From positions 1 through 64,000 of the forward strand of contig NZ_JBFEFH010000013.1 in NCBI RefSeq assembly GCF_040717455.1: 64,000 nt of DNA, written 5' to 3'. The notes beneath the pieces are model-generated. The model was not told the DNA's origin and did not search any database. It saw only the letters and a list, made by a program, of their open reading frames with translations. How positions within the stretch are numbered: the stretch's first letter is position 1; each line of letters starts with the position of its first letter. Both the position numbers and the translations under genes were made by a program. Positions 21,022 through 31,500 of the stretch are shown here, piece after piece. The stretch is from Tautonia sp040717455 (GTDB taxonomy: Bacteria; Planctomycetota; Planctomycetia; Isosphaerales; Isosphaeraceae).

Positions 21022-22500
21022 TCAGGTGAGGATCGGCGTGATGACGTTGCCATGCACGTCGGTCAGGCGGCGCTCGATGCCGTTGTGGTAGTAGGTCAAC
21101 CGCGTGTGATCGAGCCCGAGCAAATGGAGGATCGTCGCGTGGAAGTCGTGCACGGTCGTCACGTTCCGCTCGGCCTTGAAGCCGAAGGGGTCCGTTTCGC
21201 CGTAACTGAACGGCGCACGCACCCCGGCCCCGGCCAGCCAGCAGGTGAAGCCGAACGGGTTGTGGTCGCGACCGTAGGTGCCGAGCTGGAACATCGGCAT
21301 GCGCCCGAACTCGGTGCAGAAGACCACGAGCGTCGATTCGAGCAACCCTCGCTGTTTCAGGTCTCGGATCAGGCCGGCAACCGGCTGGTCCAGAATCCTC
21401 CCATGCCGATCGTATTGTTCCTTGAGCTGACTGTGCCCGTCCCAGTTGAGGTTTCCCCCCGACGCATATGCGCCATTGAACACCTGGATGAAGCGAACAC
21501 CGCGCTCGACCAGGCGACGGGCCAGGATGCAATTGCGGGCGAAGGCAGCCTTGGTCGGCTCGGGGTCGTCGGCACCGTAGAGCCGGAGGATGTGGGCCGG
21601 CTCGCTCTCGACCGCGCTGGTTTCCGGGACCGAGAGCTGCATGCGGGCGGCCAGCTCGTAACTGGCGATGCGGGCCGCGAGCGACTCATCGCCGGGGTAA
21701 TCCCGGGCGTGGTCGCGGTTCAGCGCGAGCAGGGCATCACGCGCGGCGCGGTCGGTCTCGGCCGGCAGGTCGGCGGGGCGGGCGAGATGGCTGACCGGCT
21801 TGGTGGTGCTGAACGGGGTCCCCTGAAACGCGGCCGGGAGGAATCCATTGGCCCAGTTGTTGGGACCGGCCTGCGGCATCCCGCGCGGGTCTTCGATGGC
21901 GACGAAGGCGGGGAGTTCCTGATTCTCGCTGCCCAGGGCATAGGTGAGCCACGAGCCCATCGACGGGAAGCCCTCGGTCGTGAAGCCGGTGGACATGACG
22001 TTCTCGCCCGGCCCGTGCGTGTTCGACTTCGTGGTCAGGGCGTGGAGGAAGCAGAGGTCGTCGGCCAGTTCGCCCAGGTGAGGCAGGAGGTCGGAGGTCA
22101 TCTTGCCCGACGCTCCCCGAGGCCGGAACTTCCAGAGCGGCGCGGTCAGGTTGCCGTTCTCTCCCTGGAAGGAGACGAGCCGCTCATTCCCCGGCATCGG
22201 TTTGCCGTCGTATCGAATCAGATCGGGCTTGTAATCGAAGGTATCGACGTGGCTGAGCGCCCCCGCCACGAAGACGACGATCACGTTCTTCGCCTTCGGC
22301 TCGAAATGCGGGGGGCGAGGCGAGTGGGGGCGTTTCGGATCGATTTGCAGGCCGTCGGAAGACGCCCCGGCAGCAAGCAGCCGATCCTCGGCGAGCATCG
22401 CGGCCATGGCGATCCCACCGAGGCCGTCGAACGTCCTGGAGAGGAAGCCGCGGCGATCGAGCAGGCGGAGGCCGCTGGGCGACGGTCGGGGTCCGGGCAT
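21022..22500 (-). CDS. DUF1501 protein with Tat signal
   Basis: This is a second DUF1501 protein, 492 residues from the ATG at 22500, which has GGGAG 8 nt upstream. ATGs at 22530 and 22545 are in frame, but 22545 overlaps the upstream gene's stop. The N-terminus has a twin-arginine motif (DRRGFLSRTFDGLGGIAMAAML). Family segments are VIVVFVAGALSHVDTFDYKPDL, DDLCFLHAL, GSWLTYALGS, ERGVRFIQVFNG and FCTEFGRMPMF. It lies 41 bp after the second PSCyt/DUF1553 gene and is probably exported with it as one functional pair. It shares the fold but not close sequence with the copy at 14760. Confidence 0.9.
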   Translation of the reverse strand: MPGPRPSPSGLRLLDRRGFLSRTFDGLGGIAMAAMLAEDRLLAAGASSDGLQIDPKRPHSPRPPHFEPKAKNVIVVFVAGALSHVDTFDYKPDLIRYDGKPMPGNERLVSFQGENGNLTAPLWKFRPRGASGKMTSDLLPHLGELADDLCFLHALTTKSNTHGPGENVMSTGFTTEGFPSMGSWLTYALGSENQELPAFVAIEDPRGMPQAGPNNWANGFLPAAFQGTPFSTTKPVSHLARPADLPAETDRAARDALLALNRDHARDYPGDESLAARIASYELAARMQLSVPETSAVESEPAHILRLYGADDPEPTKAAFARNCILARRLVERGVRFIQVFNGAYASGGNLNWDGHSQLKEQYDRHGRILDQPVAGLIRDLKQRGLLESTLVVFCTEFGRMPMFQLGTYGRDHNPFGFTCWLAGAGVRAPFSYGETDPFGFKAERNVTTVHDFHATILHLLGLDHTRLTYYHNGIERRLTDVHGNVITPILT

Positions 22501-22541
22501 GGCGACGCTCCCAAGGGACAAGACGCTCATCCGTCCTGGAA

Positions 22542-25358
22542 TCAATCGATGAGCAGAAATGCGTTCGTGTTCAAGAGGACTCGGCAGACTTGTTCGAGGC
22601 CATGCTCCCGGCCGAGCGCAAGGAGTTGCTCCGCCTCGACCGCGGTCGGTGGCCGGCCCAGCGCCAGCCAGACGGCGCGATCGACCTGGGCGGAGAGGTC
22701 CGAACCCGCCTCGCCTCGAACCCGGCCGGCGAAGAGGCCGGCTTGCCGCATGACAAACGTGCTGTTCCAGAGGCTCAATGCCTGAATCGGCGTGATCGAC
22801 TGCGTACGCTTCGGGATCATCTGGCCGGCGTCGGGGCAGTCGAACGAGCCGAAGACATCGACCGCCTGCATCCGGATCTTGATCGCGTAAATCATCCGAC
22901 GCCAGCCTGAGGGATCATCGTGATCGACCGGGATGTAGTCGGACAGGCCTCCCCGCTGATTGAAGAAGTCGAAGCCAGGCCCACTCATGTCTCGATTCAA
23001 CGAACCGCTCGCGAGCAGGATCGCATCCCGAATCGCCTCCCCTTCCAGTCGACGGGGAGGAAAGCGCCAGAGCAACCGCGACTCCGCGTCGATCGCGAGC
23101 GCGTCGTCCCGAGGAGTGCTCGCCTGGCGGAAGGCGCCCGATCCAAGCATGAGCCGATGCAGATGTTTGACGGACCAACCGCTCTGGATGAATTCAATGG
23201 CCAGCCAGTCGAGCAATTCCGGGTGCGAAGGAAGTTCCCCCATCCGCCCAAAGTCGGAGGGGGAGGAGACCAGGCCGGTCCCGAAGTGGTGCTGCCAGAT
23301 CCGGTTGACCATGACCCGGGCCGTCAACGGGTGATCGGGGCTGGTCAGGTGACGGGCGAGGGCTTCGCGACGCCCTGCGTCATCGGCCTCGGTCGAAAGC
23401 CCGAGCGAGCCGAGCACGACGGGCGTATTCGGCTCGACTTCCTCCTGACGTTGCATCGGGTCGCCTCGCCGGAGCAGATAGGTCGGCTCCGGCCTGCCGA
23501 ATCCCCCGGCGAAGACCTGGGGGCCGGCCTCCAGCCGCCCCTGCTCGGCCTTGCCGTCCCGAATCTTCGCCACGAGTGCGGCGAGGCGCTCGACCTGTTC
23601 CGGAGGAATGCCGTCGATCGCGATGTCACCGGCGGCGCGGCGGTCTTCTTCGTGGAGCATCCGGGAGCGTGTGTCGGCCACGGTCACCCAGGAACCGTCG
23701 GGGCGGCGAATCTCGATCTCATACGCAACCGGGAAGCCGTCGAAGCCGCGCCGCCAGACAATGCGGTCAAGGGTCACCGCGTCGGGCAGCTCAATTCGAG
23801 CCCAGGCCGGCCCGGGTCGCTCTGCGATCCAGGGGAAATACCCCTCGGCGACGGACCTGCCGTCGATCAGGTTGTCGGGGTGTCGGGTCTGGTTTTCGAG
23901 GGCGAAGCTGGAGGCCGAGGCCTTCCCGCCTCGATCCGCCAGGGCGACGTTGATCGGTTCGGCCCCGACCGACCAGGCTTCCAGTTCGTCGAGCGAGGCC
24001 CGACCGCCATTGTGCGTGGCCTCGATGGCGATTCGGAGGGCCGTGGCCTCGATCGGCTCGAAGCGTTCCTCATGCGACTCGGGGGTGATCGGCGGTTGCA
24101 GGCCGAGCGACGACCGCTCCGCGTCGAGTTGCTCGCGGAGCCGGGCGACCGTCTCGCCGACCTCGGCGGCCTGGGCCGTCCATCGGTCATTCTCGGGGCC
24201 TCGGAAGCGACGATCGGCGTAGCGGAGCCCGGCGAACACCGCCTGAAAGGCGTAATAGTCGCGCTGGGTAATGGGGTCGAACTTGTGATTGTGGCAGCGG
24301 GCACAGCCGACCGTCAGGCCGAGGAACGCCTCGCCGACGGTCCGGACCGATTCGTCCAGCTCATCCTGGCGAGCCTGACGCATCGACTCCTCGTCCTTGC
24401 CGATCTGGCCCGGCAGATTGGCGGGACCGGCCACGAGGAACCCGGTGGCGGCGTCGATGCCGGTCGTATCGCCGGCCAGTTGCTCGAAGACGAAACGGTC
24501 GTAGGGCATGTCGGCATTGAACGCCTCAATCACCCAATCGCGGTACGGCCAGGCGTTCGGGCGGGGGGAATTCGTCTCGAAGCCCCAGGTCTCGGCCCAA
24601 CGGATCACGTCCAGCCAGTGCTGGGCCCAGCGCTCGCCATAGTGCGGGCTGGCGAGCAGGCGATCGACCAGGCGATCGTAGGCGTCGGGCGCCTCGTCGC
24701 GGAGGAACGCGTCCACCTCCTCCGGGGTCGGCGGCAAGCCCGTCAGGTCGAGGCTCAGCCGCCGGATCAGGGTGGCCCGATCGGCCTCGGGAGCGAAGCC
24801 CAGCCCCTCGGCTTCAAGCCGGTCGAGCAAGAACGCGTCGATCGGTGATCGGACGCGATCGGCGTGCTCGACCTCGGGCAGTTCGGGGCGCGTGATCGGC
24901 CGAAACGACCAGAAGTCCGTATCTTCCTCGGACAGAATCACCGTCCCGGGAGGCGGGATCTCGTCCGGCTCCGGGCGGAGGGTCCGGGCCCCGGCGTCGA
25001 TCCAGGCGGCGAGGGTCGCTTTCTGATCGGCCGAGAGCTTCCCATCACCCGGCGGCATCTCATCGTCCTCGACCCGATGCCAGAGGAAACTCCCGTCGCG
25101 GTCGCCGGGGACGATCGCCTCGCCGGTCAGGCCGCCGTCGAGCATCGTGCGGACGAACCGGAGATCGAGCCCGGCCTTCGGGTCGTCTTCCTCGCCGTGA
25201 CAGTGGATGCAATGCTCTCGGAAGATCGGGCGAATATCGCGCTCGAAGCTGAGCGAAGGCGCTTCGCGAGGCTCCTCCGGGCGGCTCGCCGCATCGGCCG
25301 AGGCCGGAATCAATGCCACGACCACCGAGGCAATCGCGACGCACCATCGAACGAGCAT
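22542..25358 (-). CDS. PSCyt1-DUF1549-DUF1553 protein with discoidin-like insert
   Basis: This 938-residue exported protein has a signal peptide (WCVAIASVVVALIPASADAA), a PSCyt1 domain with haem motif CIHCHG near residue 50, then DUF1549 (SLDLTGLPPTPEEVDAF, GERWAQHWLDVIRWAETWG, CARCHNHKFDPITQRDYY) and DUF1553 (SPDHPLTARVMVNRIWQHHFG to the end). Between them, at about residues 450-560, is a beta-rich segment with ATALRIAIEATHNGGRASLDELE and LDRIVWRRGFDGFPVAYEIEI, which looks like a discoidin (F5/8 type C) carbohydrate-binding fold. The copy at 16258 lacks a recognisable one. GGGGAGG lies 8 nt before the ATG. The gene starts the minus-strand run that continues through DUF1501 and the serpin. 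Confidence 0.9.
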   Translation of the reverse strand: MLVRWCVAIASVVVALIPASADAASRPEEPREAPSLSFERDIRPIFREHCIHCHGEEDDPKAGLDLRFVRTMLDGGLTGEAIVPGDRDGSFLWHRVEDDEMPPGDGKLSADQKATLAAWIDAGARTLRPEPDEIPPPGTVILSEEDTDFWSFRPITRPELPEVEHADRVRSPIDAFLLDRLEAEGLGFAPEADRATLIRRLSLDLTGLPPTPEEVDAFLRDEAPDAYDRLVDRLLASPHYGERWAQHWLDVIRWAETWGFETNSPRPNAWPYRDWVIEAFNADMPYDRFVFEQLAGDTTGIDAATGFLVAGPANLPGQIGKDEESMRQARQDELDESVRTVGEAFLGLTVGCARCHNHKFDPITQRDYYAFQAVFAGLRYADRRFRGPENDRWTAQAAEVGETVARLREQLDAERSSLGLQPPITPESHEERFEPIEATALRIAIEATHNGGRASLDELEAWSVGAEPINVALADRGGKASASSFALENQTRHPDNLIDGRSVAEGYFPWIAERPGPAWARIELPDAVTLDRIVWRRGFDGFPVAYEIEIRRPDGSWVTVADTRSRMLHEEDRRAAGDIAIDGIPPEQVERLAALVAKIRDGKAEQGRLEAGPQVFAGGFGRPEPTYLLRRGDPMQRQEEVEPNTPVVLGSLGLSTEADDAGRREALARHLTSPDHPLTARVMVNRIWQHHFGTGLVSSPSDFGRMGELPSHPELLDWLAIEFIQSGWSVKHLHRLMLGSGAFRQASTPRDDALAIDAESRLLWRFPPRRLEGEAIRDAILLASGSLNRDMSGPGFDFFNQRGGLSDYIPVDHDDPSGWRRMIYAIKIRMQAVDVFGSFDCPDAGQMIPKRTQSITPIQALSLWNSTFVMRQAGLFAGRVRGEAGSDLSAQVDRAVWLALGRPPTAVEAEQLLALGREHGLEQVCRVLLNTNAFLLID

Positions 25359-25529
25359 GGCGGCGTCCTCCCCATCGCAATCACGGAGGGATGATCGGCG
25401 TCCCGATCCCGATCGCGAGCCGATCGCGGCGACTCACCCCAGGCCTCGGGCGAGATCGGGGGAAAGCCTCCCCCGTGTCAAACCCGAGTTTAACCGTGCA
25501 AGGCGCCGGGGGGCAACGCGGCAGGACGT

Positions 25530-25568
25530 CGGATCGGCGGGGCACCTGCCAGCGGCCCCGCCGATCCG
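25530..25568 (-). terminator. Strong stem-loop after the giant membrane protein gene
   Basis: A perfect 14-bp inverted repeat (25530-25543 with 25555-25568, core GATCGGCGGGG) encloses an 11-nt loop. It lies 17 bp beyond the stop codon of the large membrane protein on the minus strand. No T tract follows. Confidence 0.5.
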
Positions 25569-25585
25569 AGCGGTGAAATACTCTG

Positions 25586-28500
25586 TCACGCTTCCCAACC
25601 TTTGAGGCGTTCGACGACGTCCATGACCTCTCGCCTCCGCTTCTCGAACAGCGCGAAGGCCGCGAGGATCAGGATGCCGGCCACGATCCCGCTGGCGGCC
25701 CAGATCCAGGTCTGCCGCAAGTCGACCGCGGCGTACCAGATCATGGCGAAGATCGACAATCCCAGGAATCCGAGGCCCAGGAACAGGAACCCTCGGACCC
25801 GAAGCGCGATTCCCGAGAAGATGCCAAGCAGCGACAAACCGCCGAGCACCAAAGGAAGCCACGGATCCTGGGCCACGCCGTTGAGGATCAGGTCGGCCGT
25901 CGAGGACAGATAGACCGCCCCCGCCGCCACATGCCGCACCGAGGCCGATTGTGCCGCGCTGAGCCGATCGCGGCTCAGATACGCCCCGACCAGCACGCAG
26001 AGCGCCGGCGGGACGATCCAGAATTGCGGATGATCCATCAACCCGAACCCTTCGCGACGGCCGAGGACCGTCCAGAGCCCCACGTTGAACGCCAGGGCCG
26101 CCACGGCCCCGAAGCCGATCGAGGACCTCAGAAGGGCAAGTGCCGTATACACGCCACCGGCCAGGACGAAGAAGAGGGTATCCTGGCCCGGCGTCGGCTC
26201 CAGCCAGAAGGCTCCGAGCAACGGCAAGACCGGCAGGACGGCACCGGTGCGCTCCAGGGGGTCGGCCAGCACGAGCCTCCCCTGGCGTCGGAACAGCTCG
26301 CCCAATCCCACCCCGGTGAACGACAGGCCAATCACGATCAACGGCCAGTAGCGGGCGAAAACCCCCGAGAACAGCCAGGGCATCGTCAACCCCAGGTGCA
26401 AGGCAAGCAGGGCGAGCAGCCCTTCGGTTCCGTAGACGTAAACGGTCCGCCGGGCCTCGGGAAGCCGCAGCGGGTCGCGGCCCGGGACGATCGCCGCCGC
26501 GAGACTCGCGACCGCGGCACCCATCAGCGTCACCGCCACGGCCACGAGAGCCGGAGGGGAGATCGCCACGGCCGAGCCCTCGATCTTCGCGACCAGTTCG
26601 CCACCGATCACGACACACAGGGCCACCGCTGCCAGGCCCAGAAGGGTCGGCACCACTCGCCGGGCGGCACGGGCCCAGTGGATGGCCCGGGGGGCGAGCT
26701 TGACCAGCCCGACGCCGTATCCGGCTGCCGTCGCCAGCAGGGCGACCATCACGGCGACGCCCCGATCGAGCATGACATTGGCCGAACCGGGGTCGATCCA
26801 GGCCCAACCCCACGCCACCGCCCCCACCGATCCGAACCCGAGGGCCGAGGCCCGGACGATCGATCGCCGTTCTCCCCTCGCCAGCAATCCGACCGCCAAT
26901 GCCGTCGCCAGCGCCGCCTTGCCCGAGGAGAAGCGAGGGACAAGATCCGGATTGCGAACGACCACCCCCAGGGCCAACCCGACCACCACCGCCGAGAGGA
27001 TCATGTTCGCCGGGATGAGCCAGACGAGGCCGGCATCCGGGTCCTCCAGGTCGGCCGACCGCGGCATCTTCATCCGGTCGGCGACGCGTCGGAACCCCGT
27101 CCGGGCGCTCCAGAGCGCCCCGGCGATCACCGTGTACGCGGAGAGCACCACCGAACCGATCCAGGCGAGCATCGTGCCGCTGAGATCGAACCCGGCGATG
27201 AACCACCCGGCCGCGCAGAGCCCAAGCAGGTAGAGCCCCGCCACCTCAGACCGGGACCGCTCGTCCCAGAATCCGGCCGCCAGGGCGAGCCCCACCACGG
27301 CGATCGTCACCGGCCAGGCCAGGCCCAGGGGCGGCCCGTCCCAGCCTCCCGCCGCATCGCCGAGCACATGAACCAGCACCATCACGACCAGCCCCAGCAA
27401 CGCTCCCCAGGTGGCGGCCCGATGGAAGGGGACGATTCCTGGCCGTAGATCGAGCGATCGAGCCGGGCGGATCGCCCGCAGTTCGATCAGAAGCCAGATC
27501 GGCACCGGTAATGCCAGGGCAATCAGATTGATGACGAGGAATCCATCGAACGTCTCTCCGAGCCAGGCGTTCGATGAGCCGAACCACCAGAGGGTCGTTG
27601 CCAGGTTCAGCAGGAGCCCGGCACCATAGAGGAATCCTCGTCCCGCCGACCACCCCGCCAGCATCGCCGAGAGGAGGACCGAGGCTCCCAGGCCGCCGAT
27701 CGTCCACCAGAGCGGGTCGTGCGGATCACTCTGATACGCCCTCAGGGCGAAGAGGGCGAGGAGGCCCGTGCTCATCGCGGCCCATCGCGTGACTCCTCGA
27801 CCACCTTGACCACGACCTCCGCTCGGCGGCGCCTCCCGCACGCCGAGTCGGTTCCAGGCGACGAGCAACAGCCCACCGGACGTCAGCCCCTGGACGATCA
27901 TCATCGCGTGGAAGGTCAGCCAGTTGCCCGAGTCGTTCCGGGCCGTTCCGAAGGCCAGCAAGGCTCCGATCGCCAGGACCCACGGGGCGACCACGCCGAT
28001 CGAGATCGTTCGAGCCGAGGCCCTCGTCCCGCCGAGCACCGCGCCGATGGTCAAGGCGGCGGCGAGCCAGCCGATCGGATCGGCAATCGCCTCCCGAGCG
28101 GGCACAGGCGAAGGATCAACGAGCAGGCCGAATCCGCCGACCAGCAGGACCAATCCCACAAGCACCACCGGCAAGGCCACTTGCACCGCCAGGGCGGTCC
28201 CATCCGGATCGGGACGATCCAGCGTCTTCCCTCGTCGCCGGGCAACGTCACGCATCCCCATCCAGCCGATCGCATACGCCGAGCCGACGATCGCGTTGAG
28301 TTGCGCCAGACGAAGCCAAAGCATCGGATCGTCCGGAACGGTCGGGACCGTTCCCGAGAGGAGCATCCCGACCGTCGCGCCGAAGTTCAGCAGGAGTCCC
28401 CCGGCCAGTGCGAACCCAGACGACCGCTCTCGGAGTGCATAACCGACCAGGGTGACAGCAACCAGCACGATCGGCGGGGCATACGACCACGCCAGGCCAA

Positions 28501-31500
28501 GGCGCCCGAAGAACGACCCCGGCGACGGGCCGAGGATCGGATTGCCCGCGAGCACCGAGCCGGCCACCAGAGACGACACCGCCACCAACGCCAACGCTCC
28601 CAGGGCGATCATCAGGCCGCCGGCAACCCGCATCACTCCCGATCGACCCGACTCCGCACCGAGTTCCCCCATTCGGGCCACCGCCAACGCCACGCTCCCC
28701 AGCACGGCCAGCACGACGAAGACCCCGCCGCCCAGCCTCCAAAGATCCACAAGCTCTGGATCCACCGGATGCACCCAGAGGGCCGCGCCGGAGACGAATG
28801 ACACCATCGCCATCACGGGAAGGGCGGCAATCGCCACCGCCAGGCCGACGGCCATCGGTCCGAGCCCGGCCGACCGCCCCCGGTCAATCCGCCAACCGAC
28901 CCGCTCGGCCACCGTGCCCAGCCACCCCCGGGCCCAGATCGGGACCGAGAGGGCGAGCAAGGCGATCGATCCTCCCCATCGCAGGGCCGAGGCCACGGCC
29001 ACGTCTGATTCCCATCGTCCCGCGATCAAGGGAACCGCCATCGAGACGACGAGCATTGCCCCCAGAAGATAGAGCCTCCGGAACCGCTCCCACTGGCCGA
29101 CCACGAGAGTCGCCAGAACCGAACCGAGCAAGATCCATGATCCCGGGCCAAGCGCCGAATCATGAGCGATCCCCGGAACTTCGAAGGCCGACGCCGATGG
29201 GACGAGCCTCCCCTCGATCGACTCGCTCCCCTTGTAGGACGCCACACGCTCGGCGAATCCCGACGGGGACAGTTCCTGAGCCACCCCGGGCACCACGCCA
29301 TAGACCGCCAGGCCAACCAGGATCAGAACGGCACCCCAGAGCGCGAGTCGGTCGAACGTCGGCCAGGACGGCTCCATCAGCCGTCGAACGACCTCCAGGC
29401 GATCCGGCTTCGAACCATGCCCGGACACCGCCCGGCCCCCGATTCGCACGCCGACCCATGCCAGCGCAAACAACGCCAGTGCGGCCCCTTCGGCCTGGAA
29501 GGCCCGGGGATCGAGCCAGATCCAGCGATCGTCGATCAGCCGGGAACGCTGCTCGATGAACCACGGACGCCCCGTCGTCCAGGACGCCACGGCCAGGCCC
29601 AGCGACCCGGCCATCGCCCCCTGACATGCCCAGAACAGGCCGGGTGACAGGAACCGCCAAGCCAGGACCGCCCAGACTCCCGAAAGCCAGAGCAGATGGA
29701 CCGCCAGATCCATCGGCGCGGCCGTCGGCACGAGCCAGAGCACCCGCAAGGCCCCGGCCACCGAGGTCAGGAAGGCGGAGTGCACCAGGGCCTGCTCAAT
29801 CGATGCGGCGCCGCCGATTCTCCGCAAGCGGTTGCCAGTGATCGTTGGCAACAGCGCGGCGATCGTCGCGTGTCCGAGCAAGCTCGATGACCACGGCAAC
29901 GCCAATTCCCAGGCCTCGCCGTACCGGAAGACGAACCCCTGGACGAGGGCCACGAGCATCAAGCCCGATCCGATCCAAGCCAGGGCGACCGGCTCCGAGG
30001 CCCGACCGACCCCTCCGCGTGAGGGCATCCAGGAGGCCACGATTGCCCCGGCCAGTGCTCCGATCGCCAGGGCACCGTACGCCCAGAGCGCGCCGGCCGG
30101 ATCGCCCGGCACGCCCAGGCCATGCCATGAGACCAGCCCCAGGCCGAGCAAACCGGCAAGCACCGCGACCAGGGCCATCGCCCGGGCTTCCATGATTCGG
30201 CCGAAGCGGACGACACCGGCAACCATGGCCTCGAACACGAGTGCCATCCCCACCAGGGTCATACCGCTCCCGGGAGAGGCCAGGGCCGACACCAACTCCG
30301 CGGATTCGCCCCCGATCCAGGGGAGTGTCCCCAGGATGACCTGCGTCACGACGACCACCGCCAGGGCAAGCAGCGTCCCCCCCAGGGCCAGGGCGGCGGG
30401 CATCGCGAACGCGAGGGCAATTGCCACCAGCACCCCGGCATTCACCGCGGCCACCACCGCGATCCCGGCAGGTTCGGGCCAGGCCAGCACCACGCCGCCG
30501 AGCATCACCAGCGTCCCGGCCGCGGCGATCGACCCGCCCGCGATCCGATGGACCACCATCGTCGATGACGCCCTCCGCCAACCCATCAAACCCGCCGCCA
30601 TGCTCGGCAGGCCCGCCAGGGGCGCGAGCAGGGCAAACCGGTGGAGCGCGTCCAGCGACGCCCCCGTCCGTTGCAGCAACGCACCGATCGCCACGACCGC
30701 GGCGAAGGCCGTCAGGCCGAGTGTCCGAAACAGCCGGTCTGCCGCCGCCTCGTCAAACTCAGCAGTGCGTCGCTCGACCGACATCGAGCGGAGAGTCGCT
30801 CCCACATGGGCCAGCAAGGGAACGGAACCGATCGCCAGCAGCAGGCCCCCGTCCATGCCCGACCGCCCCCACCAGCCGGCCGCCAGAATCGCCGCGGAGG
30901 GCACCACCACCCCCATTGCCGTCGCCCACGGGGCCGACGCACGGATCGCCTGAGACCCCTTGCCGATCAGTACCGCGAACCCCGTCAGCGCGATCAATTC
31001 TCCGACAAGGAGGGGGATACCGATTCCCTCCGTCCCCCGGGCCAGCACGACCGTCAACACACTGAGCGGGACGAGCAGCGTTGCGATCCCGAGCAAGCCC
31101 CCTGCGGTCGTCGTCAGATTCCAGCGGCGATCGGCATGACGACCGACACCGAAGAAGGCCGCGACGACCCCATTCGCCAGCGCGAATCGCAGGATCGGCC
31201 GCTCGGCGATCCGGTCCCAGTAGCCGATGACCAGGGCCAGCGAACACCCCACGATCAAGAGACCCCCGACCAGCTCTCCCCATCGAATGTTCCGCTCTTC
31301 CATGAACGCCGCGAGCAGGCCGCCGAGGCTCGACTTGCGCCCCTTCGTTGCCGGCTGCTCGGGGGTCCGAGCGGGATCGGCCGACGGCTCCGCCCGCTTC
31401 GACTCCCGGTAGGCCCGAACCCGTGCCGCCACATCGGGCCGGGGCGTCATCACCTCCTGAGGGGTTCCTGCGACCGGCGTCACATCGTGTCCGGGCGGCG

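Noticed and set aside
25931..27448. 505-codon plus-strand frame inside the giant membrane protein
   Set aside because: Arg/Pro/His/Gln-rich antisense shadow; the minus strand reads as continuous transmembrane helices.
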